The position numbers and the translations under genes are program-made. From positions 434,001-498,000 of the forward strand of contig JAHLKI010000013.1 in assembly GCA_025602905.1 (NCBI GenBank): a stretch of 64,000 bases of DNA, given 5' to 3'. This document shows, one piece after another, positions 12,690 through 25,600 of the stretch. The notes under the pieces are model-generated. The model worked only from the letters and a program-made list of their open reading frames with translations. It searched no databases and had not been told where the DNA came from. This DNA is from Phlyctochytrium arcticum. Lineage: Eukaryota; Chytridiomycota; Chytridiomycetes; Chytridiales; Chytridiaceae. Within the stretch, counting starts at the first letter, position 1; every line of letters begins with the position of its first letter.

Positions 12690-15411
12690 CTAACGAACAG
12701 GCAGACCCTTCGCCTTCAACCGCCGTCCAATCCGCTCCATAATAAACGCATAATCACTCGCCGTCTCCTTATAATGCGCATACCGACCCGACGATCCAAA
12801 ATGCCCCGATCCCATTTTACAGTCAAAGACAACCTTATTGCCTTCCTTTGACTGATCCAATCCCAAATCACGTAATTTGGCCACCCACTTGGCGGGCTCC
12901 CAGTATGCGACCCGAGGATCATTGATTCCGGCTTTGACTAATAGGTCAGGGAAGATATCCGTCTTTTTGACATTGTCGTAGGGGGAGTAGGAGAGCATGT
13001 AATCGAAATAGTCTTTTTCGTTTGGGTTACCCCATTCTTCGTATTCGTTGATGGTCAGAGGGACTTTATCGTCCATCATCGTGTTGATCACCTTCAGAAA
13101 AACATTTAGCTCCACATTTCACATCCAAAAAAAACACTATACGAAACTCACATCAACAAACGGGACAGAAGCAACAGCTACAGCAGCCACATCCGGACGA
13201 AGGTTAATCGTCGCTCCAATCAGCAAACCCCCAGCCGACCCCCCATAAATCGCCAACAGGTCATGCTGGGTATACTTTTGCTTGACCAGTTCATCGGCAG
13301 CCGCAATGAAATCCGTAAATGTGTTGCGCTTATGTTTGAATTTGCCGGTTTCGTACCACCCGTTCCCGCACTCGCCGCCCCCGCGAATGGCAGCTGTCGC
13401 CCAGACAAACCCGTGATCGGCAAAACTCAGAATGGCACTTGAAAATGTCAAGTCTCGGGAGATACCGTAACTAAAAAAGATTACAGTTGTTCAGCCATTG
13501 GCACTAAGTTGAGGACATTTTCATTGCAACTCACCTGCCATAACCGTGCAAATAGGCCGGGTTGGTACCATCTTGCTTGACTATATCCTTGCGGTACAAA
13601 AGCGCAATAGGAATCTTGTCCGGAACAGGAGTATTGAACGGCGCCATGACCTTGGTATCTTCAGGAATAGGAGCCCAAATCCGCTTCATTTCGTATTTGG
13701 ACGCATCAAAATTGGGAACAGGTTGCTGCTTGAGTAACTTTGACTCCTTCTCTTTGACATTATACTCCAGAGTCTTGATAGGGCAAAGCAGGGATGAGTA
13801 CGTGTATCGAAAGTGATCTGCGTCGTAGGATTGAGTACTGGTTCCTGTGGCCGAGGCAGCGTACATATCGTCGCTGAATTCCAGGTAGTAGGATTTGCAG
13901 GTATTGTCAATCGTTCCCTTCTCGTTCACATTCAAAATGCGGATTTTTAGAAGAGCGTCGGAGCGTTCACTCAGGACCACAAAGTTTTGGAACGAATCCA
14001 TGTCTTGGGTGTGCTTGAGGGGGTCGTAGGGCAGGACCTCGACCCAGTTGGACGATTCCGTCTTGTCCTGCATTCATAAATTAGTGGAATGAACAGCTTT
14101 GAAATGGAGATCCACATACCAAAGGACACCACATCAGTTTTCCATTCAGAAATTCACCGCCATTGTCCGTCAAAACCAGGAAACGGTCGTTATGATGATC
14201 GACATCATACTGGACTCTGAATTTCCGCTTCTGGAAGAGTTGTGGTTCTATATACAGATAGTCAAGTCAGAGAAGGATGTTACCGAGACAATCTCGATTA
14301 GCTCTCTTACTGGCTTTTGAGTCATCTGCGTCCAGAGTCCAAGTCTCTCGCGTCAGCGAGCTCTTTGTCACAATGCAAATGAATTTGCGTGAGTTGGTGG
14401 TATGAATACCGACCAAGAACTGCTGGTCATTTTCCTGTAACAAGAAAATCAGATACGGTTCAAGAATGACAGACGCAAAATGTAGGGTTATACCTCGTAG
14501 ATGGTCTCATCCTCCGATGGTTTGGTGCCCAATGTATGCCTCATAATCTTGTACGGTCTCAAGATATCGTCCATGGCAGTATAACACAATGCCTTCCCAT
14601 CATTCGTCCACTCGCCCTCGCCGGCCCCTTCTGGCACCGTATCACTCTCAAGAACCGTTCCCGAGCTCAAATCCTTAAAGTAAATCTTGTACTTTTCATC
14701 TCCCTTGGTATCCAGCGCATAGGCGAGCAGTTTATGGTCCGGGCTGGTACGGATAAACCCAAGATCCTGATACTCGTCTGTAAACTCATTTTGGTTCAGA
14801 AAGACTTCCTCGGGAGCGGACATGGCGTCCTTCCGGCGGGCATAGATGGGGTATTGCTGGCCCTTTACGGTACGTTTGTAGTAATAGTACGGCTTGCGGA
14901 AAACGGGAACGTCTTCGTCGTCTTCCTGGAGCCGCGAAATGAATTCATTGTAGATGGTATCGGTGAGCTGAGCATTGGGTTCAAGGTGTTGAGCCTTGGA
15001 GAACTCGTTTTCCTGCTTGATGTATTCAATGATTTCGGGATTCTTCTCCTTATTCATGTCCTTGAGCCAGTGGAAGGGGTCATCGATACTCTTGCCATGG
15101 TATTTATGCTATCAGGATCCAGATCAGAGATTTGCTCGGTTGGATGATTTATCACAGGGCCCGGCCAACTTGACGGTTCAACATACCTGGTACGGCACCT
15201 TCTTTGCGACAGGGGCCGCAGCCGGTGTCTTTGAGGGAATAGTAGACTGGACGGGTCCTGACATTGTGACTGTTCGTGATCTTGAACTGGTAGAAAAGAG
15301 TTTGCAGTAGTGATTTGGTTTCAAAGTGGTTCCTTTGCAGAATGAAGAAGAGAAGAGCGGGCGGCTTCTTATAGCAATGGGGATAGATGAGCTTATCGAT
15401 CTCACGATCAT
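12690..15411 (-). CDS. Prolyl oligopeptidase family S9A (oligopeptidase B type)
   Basis: Serine peptidase cutting short peptides, most like oligopeptidase B. Seven exons; introns 15109-15186, 14435-14493, 14248-14310, 14068-14119, 13471-13534 and 13092-13151 all keep frame. The beta-propeller part contains KSIDDPFHWLKD, FRKPYYYYKRTVKGQQYPIY and FLNQNEF. The catalytic part has LHGYGSYGIS, GFVWATAAIRGGGECGNGWY, the nucleophile motif YGGSAGGLL, the acid in SYSPYDNV and the base in GSGHFGSSGRY, so the Ser-Asp-His triad is complete. The N-terminus is rich in Ser and Arg (MIVRSISSSIPIAIRSR) and may be a mitochondrial presequence; a second in-frame ATG, at MSGPVQ, could give a cytosolic form. Over 700 residues, normal for the family. 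Confidence 0.92.
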
Positions 15412-16610
15412 TCAGCGTTGATTCCCGGAGTTTGAGAGACCTTCCCGATGGGCGTGGGCCGCGTGCGCGCCAGAACAGACTCAGGTTCCAAGCTTTTCAC
15501 AGCTTTCACATCTATCGAATACCAGCCGGAAAGCTTTTGCGCCATACATATATGCCCATCTCCGCCCTCGGCGGCATCCCCTCTATAAAATACCTTCCCG
15601 CAAATAAGATTCGAATTTGCACCTTCTTCAGTCAACTTTGGCATCAGTCATTAGACACATCCCACAGATTCCCACCTCCATCTTGTGTATCTGGCAACCT
15701 ATAATGGCACTGTATGCATATAGATTCCATCTTCTATGGGCTCATCACAAGGATATGTCAATATCAAGGTACTTTCGAACATCTATCATTCAGATCATGA
15801 AGGTATACCTATACGCTATGACAAGAGCCCCTCTCCAACAAACTGTGCCAGATATGATAGCATACCCAATACATTTCTGCATACTGTACAATCGGCTCTG
15901 CCGTAGGTACCAAACTCTAGTCCCCGCCAGTTGGCCATGCCATGGCAAGACCTAACCACAAACGAGACCTGTCACGCTAGATGGGTCTCGCTGCGGGAAA
16001 CATCTGAGGCATGATACTGACAGGGCTGATGACCTTTATCAAGGCAAGTCCTCCCGAGAGCCCCAGTCTTTCCGGGAGCCCCAAGGTCGTTCGCCTTGAT
16101 TCACATTGAAAGATGAATGTCTTCCTACATCCCAGTCACAATTGTCCAAGCGACGTCCCCCGGCAGATGAATTGGGGAACAAAAACTTGTGAGTCCTATG
16201 AATGGAGGACGGAGGTTATGGCTGCTCGGAAAGTTGAGGATTGCGTTAGCAATTTTTGACCGTTGGATCTTGCTTGAAGTTTCCAGCCGACGACCTGCGT
16301 CACTGCCATGACGCGCTTGCATGCATGCCTCAGGCCGGCTTGGGAACTTGCAACTTTTCGTCCATTCCATTTCGACTTCATTCACTCTCAGAAAGCTTCA
16401 GCGAATACTTTGCATTTCCTGTCGGAAAACACTCGACAAACCAGGGCGAACCGGACAATCCACAGCTTCTACCTTTCATCAGGCAACGCGTTCGAATTCA
16501 GCGAGTTGCATCACCTGTGGACCGTCGTGGAGGTGAATGGACGTAGAGAACAGAGAGAACATCATACGCCGTAATTATAGGAACCCGGTGATTGGGCTTT
16601 CGTTGCGACG
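15412..16610. promoter_or_regulatory. Intergenic region between oligopeptidase and VPS13
   Basis: 1.2 kb between divergent genes. Several short ORFs exist but none has a plausible product or splice structure. The two promoters are expected here. No tRNA, repeat array or mobile element recognised. Confidence 0.4.
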
Positions 16611-19600
16611 ATGTTAGAGAAACTCATCGCCCCGGTGATCAATAAGGTATGTCCATGTTTTGCATGATGATGGCCTTTTGTTTATATTGCCGGTTTAGAT
16701 CCTGGGCGACTATGTGGGAAATCTGGAGAGTAAACAGCTGAATATTGGTATATGGCAAGGTATGATTTTACAGTAGAGGTTCGAGATGCTACTAGTTGGA
16801 CTTACTTCTTTGTCGCACAGGTGATGTAGCGCTGCACAATTTGAAACTCAGGAAGGATGCATTGGATAAATTCAACCTCCCCATTGATGTTCGTGAAGGT
16901 AACTGATGGCTTTGGTTTACTACCAGAAAGCACTTTGACTCATGAGTGATGACAGGTTATCTGGGGGACTTGAATCTTAGTATACCATGGAACGACTTGA
17001 AAAACAAACCTGTGAAAATTTCCATCAACCGCGTGTACTTGCTGGCATGTCCCAAATCCGCGGGAGTCTACGACCCCATTGAAGAGGATGAACGACTCTA
17101 CCAAGGCAAACTGCAACGCCTTGCCACCACTGACTTGATCATGACTCGAAAACGTCAGGGCGGAGAGACTGAGGATAAACAGCAAGAGTCTACTTTTGCC
17201 ACTCGCCTCATCACCAAAATCTTGGACAATGTGCAGATTACCATGAAGGACATTCATATTTGCTATGAGGATACAGTCAGTAATCCCGGGCACCCCTTTT
17301 CCATTGGCCTCACCCTGGAGGAGCTCTCTGCCGTCTCTTGTGACGGAACCTGGACACCCACCTTTGTCCATGAAGATACCGATCTGATTCGCAAATTGGC
17401 AAAACTTGGCAGTCTGGCAGTGTATTTCAACACCCATGCTGAATCGCTGGCAGGGAAAAGTCAGGCAGATTTCATGAATGCGTTCCGTCAAGACAAGGAG
17501 CAGGCAGCAAAACAGTATATTTTAACCCCAGTCTCGGGAGTGGCTCGACTAGAAACCTTCAAGCATCAGCCAGCTGACTCTGCTCGCCATACCGCCTGGC
17601 TAGAATTCGACGAACTCGGCTTTGTGCTAGACCAAGCACAATTCAAGAATGCCATTTCCCTTTTAGGGACATTCTCATCCTACATGAAGGCGCAAAAGTA
17701 CCGCCGCTATCGCCCTCCCATGACCGTCACCCCGAAAATGGATCCAGCGGCGTGGTTCAAATTTGCGGGAACCTGTGTCCTCAAAGATATCCACGAACGT
17801 CACGCAAAGTGGACTTGGCAGTACTTTGCCACGCGTCGTGACGATCGGTTAGCATATCTCAAACTATATAAAGAGCTGAAAGAAGGACTCTTGGTGGCCG
17901 AAAACAAAACTGCCTTTGACGAGCTAGAGAGGAAACTGTCTTTTGAAGATATTGTGTTGTATCGCTCAATTGCCCTTTCTCGTTTGCGCAAGAAGGCCAT
18001 CAAGGAAGCAGAACACTCGGTTGTACCCAAGAAACAAGAACCCGCCACCATCAGAAGTAGCTGGAGTAGCTGGTGGAATGGGACCGCCGCCAACCAAGAA
18101 CAATCCCAAAAAGCGGAAACTGCTGGGTTCCTCAGTGACGAACAAATGAAGCAGCTGTATGACACAATCGAGTTTGATCCCAATAGCGCGTCTGCGGTTG
18201 TCGAGCTTCCCAAGGATGCCAAATTGATTCGAATTGAATCACAGCTTCGTCGCGGTTCTCTTTCTTTAAAAGAATCCTTGAACAGCGACAATATCCTGTC
18301 CCTCGTTTTTGAATACTTTACGGCCCATGTCACGCAATACGTTAATTCCATGACGGGGGATATGAGCTTGGGCAATATGCTCCTCCAGGATGGGACAACC
18401 TCAAGCACGCTCTACCCCAATCTCATCCAACCAAAACGTGATACAGCAGAAGAACTAGGCAGCTCCTTGTTTCGAATGGAGTTTGAGCATAACCCACTGG
18501 ACGAACGAGCCGATGATGCCGTGTCCTTTGTGATGTTGCCCTTACAGATTATTTACGCACCGACTGCCATCCGAGCCCTTGTGGATTTCTTTTCCATTCC
18601 GTCTGATGATATGCAGACTGTATCGGATTTACAGGCGGTTGCTCAGGATACATTCGAGGGACTCACTGCACAAGCCAAGGCGGGTTTACAAGCAGCATTG
18701 GAACAGCACAAGACGGTAGACCTAAAAGTTGATTTTGCCGCGCCCATTTTTGTTTTCCCGCAAGACTACAGTTCTGATGAATCCATGGTTCTGCTGGTCG
18801 ACACAGGTCATTTGATTCTCGAAAGCATCTACGTCAATAAAAAGGAAAAAGCCGAGTTGCACGCCCGCCAGGGTAATTTCAAAACTGCAACAGATCTGGG
18901 CGAAATTTCTTCTTTGCTCTATGATCGGTTCTCGTGTCAACTGTCCGACTTGCAAGTGCTTATCGGTCCTTCACTTGGTACATGCCTTGAAGGCCTGAAA
19001 GGCGAATCGTCCAAACAAATCCACTTTATCGAAAAAGTAAATCTTCAATTCGACATTGATATGTGCATATTACCCAACTTGATTGACTACCCGCGGTTCA
19101 AAGTCTCGGGAAGTCTGCCCCGTTTACACGTCAATTTATCCGATCGCAAGTACAAGACCATGATGAGTATTGTCGACATGGTGCTTGGAAAATCGGACGA
19201 AAAGAGTTTGACCCAGGCGGATCAATTGGCTTTACCGGCAGTGGACCACTGGAAAGCCGCGCCCATTGGTGGAGCAGTCGTTTACGACGACGGCGACTCG
19301 TTTTATGATGCACCCGAAATCTCAAATGTCAATAACAACGCTAAAGCCACTCCATCTCTTAACGAAGAAGAAGTGCGTAAATTGGTCGATCTCTCCTTTG
19401 TGGTGCATCAGGCTTCGGCATCCCTCCTACGATCCCATACTGACCGAACCCGGGACGAGCGTGAACTGGCCAATCTCATGATGGACAATTTTGACATTAA
19501 TGTCCTGACGATGCCCATGGAATTGAATGTCAAAATCCGGATTCGGGCCATTACCATTGAGGATAAACTCCAAGTCGGCAATTCCAAGTTTACCTACCTC

Positions 19601-22600
19601 CTGGCCCCCACCTTGGAAGATGAAGCCCGATCCGTCACGAGCGATATTTCGTCTGTGGATCAACTGATTCGAGTCAACTATAAGAGTATCAATCCATTGT
19701 CGTCGAATTATAATGGGGTTAATCAACTGGTGGAAATTTCGTTTGCGGCCGTTTCGGTTGTTTTGACGAGAGCGAGTGTGCTGGAACTATACGATTTTAT
19801 TCTGGTCAGTTTTACGTCTCCTGCACCTCGCGACGCAACAAAAACATCCACACAAAAACTCTCTGACGACAAAAACGTATCCGACAACAATGACAACGAT
19901 AAAGACGACGAGTCGAATGATAAACCTACCACGGGCGCGATTGTCGTCAAAGCCGCCATGCGCAGTATGTCTTTCATCCTGAATGAAGACGGGGAGCATT
20001 TATCTACTATCCGGCTGGGAGCCCTGTCGACCGATGTGGAGCTCTTCCCGACCTCTATGACTGTGAGTGGAAGTGTTGGTGATGCCACTGTAGTGGATGA
20101 GCGGCCCAACCGTGAGAAACTGTTTCGCCACTTGTTGGATATTGAAGGTGAAGAGCTGGCTCACTTTATGTGGAAGACGTATGACTCGTCTGCGATCGAT
20201 TACCCCGGCTTTGATTCTTCATTGATGCTCCATGCATCCTCCATGAAATTCACTTTTATGGAATTACTCCTGCGTCAATTACTCGATTATTTCAGTAAAT
20301 TCAAGGAAATGCACGTCTTTTTCGAAACCGCTCGACGAGCGGCTATATCCTCTGCCCAACAAATCCAAGAAAGTGCCGGCCGATTCCACTACGACATTAA
20401 AATTGAAAGTCCCATTCTCATGCTACCCAGGCCAAACTTGACGTCCAACGATATGCTGATCGTGTATCCTGGAATGATTGCGGCCAAAAACTCGTTTTGC
20501 CAGGAGTACGGCAAGGATGTGGATGATTTGGACGCGAATGTCCAGTCGATTCGGATTACGTCGTCGAGTACGAATGAAGAAGGGGAGGAACTGCAGAGGT
20601 GTATACTGGATGATGTACATGTTGATATTAACATGCGGCAACGGTTGGATAATGTTGATTCTACTCTCCCTGGGTCTATCGTAAGTATTGTGATTGACCT
20701 GCACGTTTTTTCAGTTTGATATCAACGATGATTGGACAGCTGAATGCTGAGGTGTCACCCGTGCAAGTCACAATTACCCAGGATCAATACGCTTTGGTCC
20801 TTGAGCTTGTCGATTCCGTCAATCGGTTCCTGGCAGTAGATACGACGAGTGAATCTGAGGTCCAGAGTGATTCGGACACTGAAAACAGTCTCGAGGTCGC
20901 TGGACCTTCTACCGTCACCACGCGTGATTTCAAAGTCCGGGTTCCCTCCATCTCACTGGAAATCTGTAAAGTCGAATCGGCCAGTAAATCAGACTCGGAT
21001 AAACCCTTGGCAGAATTTGCGCTCAAGGGCGCGCTGGTCAAGTACGCTGTGGACAAAGATTCCGTTTCGACTGCCGAATTGCAAATCAAAACATTTGCGA
21101 TCAGGGATTGTCGGTCGGGAACGAGTGTTCCGTTTCAGAGTATTATGCCACCGTCCACCCATGAAGAAAATCAACTTTTGGTGCATTTCCGATCAGATCA
21201 GAACAAGTCATCCACACTTGCGACGTTGACTAGGCCTACTATACTCTTGGTGCCTGATCATATCTTCGCTGTGCGAGATTTCTTTGCGGTTCCGTCGGGA
21301 GACATCCGCGTCGCGACAAAAGAGAGTTCCGAAGACAGTTCCACTGGATCTGCATCCCGCAGCTCCTCATTCCGATTTGATCTCGTCGAAGTCGAGCTCA
21401 TTCTGTTGCATAACCCGAGCTCCATCAGCAGTGAGGCCATCACTCTATCCTCCAAACACGTCACAATCTCCCAGGAGCATGTCATGACAATCGGTGTCAA
21501 AGAACTCGGCATGTATTTATGCGAAATGGATCGACGGGAGGAAACTACCGTCCCGTTTATTCAAAATTTCGATATTACCGTGTGTTTGGATGATCGGACT
21601 ACCAATCCTGGACATACACTGACCAATTATCAAATCGATCTGTCCCCGGCCATGTTTCGCGTGTCGTATAGGGATATCCTCCTCATCATGGATATCTTCG
21701 CTCGAATCAATAGTCTCTTTATGGCCGGAAATGAAACTGCGTCGGCAAAGAGTGAAGAAGATGGAAAGGAATCAGTGCAGGAAGTCACACAAGTGGTCAT
21801 GAAGCGAGAACGGGTTTGTTTTTCGTTCGTAAAATATGGGATTAAGCGTGATCGACTGAACGATGGATTTCACTTAGTTGCATGCCAACGTTCAAGGATT
21901 GCGCATTATTCTTATTGATGATCTGAATGATTTGCACTTGCCCATGCTGGACATTATCTTGGAAAAGTTTGCCTTGGATGTGGCAGATTGGTCGTCATCG
22001 GTATGGTATCCGGCCGCCGAATGTCGTTCAAAACATGATATTGATTGCCCCCTTCAGATGCGTGCACAGCTTGCACCAGCAATCTCATGCAATTTTTTTA
22101 ACGTCAAGAACTCACACTGGGAACCGTTCATTGAGCCTTGGCAATTTGCTGTTCATGTAAATACTTCTATGCTACAAATGGGCAGGTTGACGTTTAACTG
22201 ATTGTTGCTACGTTGGTAGTTTGGTCGACAATCTAGCACCGGCGCGTTATCTCTGGACTTTGCGGCTCGCAAACGCTTGGAGATCAATGTCACTCATACT
22301 CTAGTGGAAACCGTTTTGGGAACGCAACACCAATGGAGCAAGCAAGAACAGGTAATGCGCATTATTGAAACAGTGGTTTTCTATACTTCGAGAACTCTTT
22401 CTGATGTTATTTGAACACAGCGACATTTGATTTCGAGACGGGGAGCTCACTCGCCTTATGTTATTCGCAATCAAACTGGCTACGATATGTACGTGTGGGC
22501 TGATACCACTGAAAATGCCCTGGACACGGAGCTGCAGCAGCTTCCGAATGGAGAGGAGATGCCATGGAGATTTGAAAATTGGCGTATGATGCGTGAAGTA

Positions 22601-25600
22601 AGTATACAAATTTCTGCATGTTTTTCTTTGGGTCTTATGGTGTTTTACAGCGAACCGTTCCAATTGCAAACAAGCTATCACTTCAAATCAATGGTCCCTC
22701 ATGGGAAACCATGAAGAGTATTGCCGTGGACCGCGAAGGCGTCAAGATTTATATGTTGCGGCCAGCCATCAATCGAGTGGCCCATCGACTTGTGTGTGAA
22801 GTCAAACTGAAGGATAATGTCAAATACGTGACATTCCGGTCTACCTTCCAAGTCGAAAACACCACTCAGATCACGCTCGAAGTAGTGGTTGTCAATAACC
22901 GAAGGCAGCGGTTGACCTCGCCCACAGCAGTCGGTTAGTTGTCAATGCCTGGAAACTGTGGTCATTGTTTACTCATTTGTTTTGGGGGCAGCGCCGGGAC
23001 AGTTTTACAATGTACCGATTGAAGCAGCCTTTTATGAATCCTTGCAGATTCGTCCGCAGGGTGAGCCTCACGTCCTTGCACGGAGTTTTACGTGCTCTTC
23101 TAACCCAAACATAGAGGGCTTTGGGTATGATTGGAGCAATGAGATCTTGTTTTGGAAGGATCTTGCAAAGCAGCCAGTTTGTAAGTTTGTTCGGGAGTGC
23201 TCGCTTTTCTTTTGATTTTACTTAACTCTTTTATTGGTATCAGCATTGGTGACTTGTCGATCCCTCGATCCAACAGCACCACCTTTCAGGTTCCAAACGA
23301 ATTGCGTTTATACCACGGGACCAAAGGATAGGTGGGCGAGCGCTTTTTGAATTTCAATGGGTCTTTTCGTTACTAAGTTGGTTGGCGCAGCAAATATCCC
23401 ATGATGACAGCTCGGGTTTTGCCTCCCTTCCAATTGGAAAACCTCCTACCATATGACATTCGATATACCCTTCACGACAAAACAGCTCGTCAGCAACATA
23501 CCGAGTTTCTGCGTTGCGGTGCTGTTCAGCCTATACACACTGTGGACCCATCGCACCTCCTCGCACTGGGCGTGGAAATACTCAACTCAGGTTTGTTCTT
23601 TTTTCGCAGAGAGAGAATTGAACGGGTTTGATTGACCAGAAATAGTGTACCGAGCCGGCGAAGTTGCCATTATAACAAACTCGGAGCTGGATTACCGGGA
23701 CGATACGCTGAAATTCACAGATCCAAGTGGACAGCCGCTTCATCTAAGGATCAAATACCAGTAAGTAGTACGCAGGGTATCATTGCATGTTTCCTCTTTC
23801 ATTGAGAGAAATATAGTGACAAATTGGATACCCGCGGCCGAACTGTTGCCATTTACAGCCCTTACGTCCTATTGAACAAAACGGGACTTGACATTATCTT
23901 CTCCACTCGTTCCTTGTTGGGAGTATCGCGCTTTTCGAGTCCGAAAGGTCAGTTTGTGCGTCCGGACGGCAAATGCCAATGCCAATACTAACTTTCTCTC
24001 CAAATATACAGCCAATGCTAATTCAAAAGAAGTGAGTTGGGAGGTATTCTTTGGTGGGAAGCATTGATGCTAATCTTTTGTTGCTCAAAGGTTACACCGC
24101 TTTTGTTTTCATTCCCTAATTTTGAGCCATTGCGCTCTCGGGTTCAGGCCAAAGTTGCCTCTTCTGAACCTAGCAAGGTATGTTCTTACCCATGCCTCGT
24201 ACCACGGTCGCGACTTAACACTGTACTTTTTCTAGCCTATAAGCTTCGATGCTGTGGGTAGCTCGTTCGAAGTTATGATGCAATCAAGTAAAGACCGCAC
24301 GGCAACTCTACTTGGTGCGACCATCCGTGAAGGAGAAGGAAAGGTAACTGACGGCTTTCCCCTACTCATGTTTCAAGCACTGCAGACCTAATGAATTTTC
24401 TTGCAGTACTACATGACCAAAACCATTACATTTTCGCCTCGCTTCATTCTCAAGAATGCCCTTGCGGAAGACTTGCAAATCAAACAGCCCGGATCCAATA
24501 ATATTCAAGTGATTGGTGCCGGGGACCGCATTCCTCTTCACACTTTCCACTTGGCAGATAACCATCAAACGCATATCGCGGCTCGGCTCACAGGTCTCAT
24601 GAATGAATGGTTAGTGTGCGATCTTAGTTGTCAATGGGTTGATATTAAAGTCTTTCAAGGTCCAACCCAATGGATATCACGCAAATTGGCCGAATGTTCT
24701 TGAAGATGGGGCGAATGAGCTCACCAGAGCACGATTTGATAAGAGTGGAGATTTTGCTTGACAGTGCAACCATTTTTGTTTTGTTTGCCGCCAAGGAGTC
24801 TAGATGGCCATTCCGACTCGAAAACCGTATTGAATCGCCAGTGGAAATTTGGCAGCGCGTAAGTCATGTCATAACTTGATGGGTCTCAAAACGGGCAAAT
24901 GTTTGATTGTGAATACAGGGTGCAAAAACAAGGTCCCATATTCCTGCAGGTGAATCACGGCCATACTCATGGGACTTTCCGTCAGCCGAACACAAGGCTT
25001 TGATTCTCAATGCTGGTGGTCGAGAACGAGAATTGGATGTGCTGGAAATGGGCCAGCTGGTGCCGTTCAAATACCCAGTGAGTGGCTATAAATCCCATTC
25101 ATGTGAACGTCGTCTCAATTATTGCAGGGCGGCATCATGTCTATCCAAGTCTTTGTCGAAGGGCCTACAATCGTCATCAAGCTTACTCCTTACGTGGAGA
25201 GTCGGAGTGTGTTCAAGAAGACAAGACGTTCCCACTCTGTAACCTCTGAAACTGATCAGAAAGAGATCTTCCAGATGGTACTTTATATTCATCCACTGAT
25301 GCAAAATCGAGCATTTTCTAATGAAGTTTTTGATCGCAGAAAACAAAAGAGACCAAAATGCTTCATGAAGTCCAGATCCGCCTGGAGGGTATAGGGGTGT
25401 CCATCATCAACATGGCCATGCAGGTGGGTGCTCTTTTGTGTTGAGTCTTTCAAATCAGACTTTTGATGTTCGTGGTCATAGGAACTACTATACGCATCAA
25501 TTAAAAACCTGACATTTGCCCTTACGGATTCAACAACGAATCAAGCGCTTACTTTTGGCATCAAATGGCTCCAGGTCCGTATCTTTCCAATGTTTGAGTA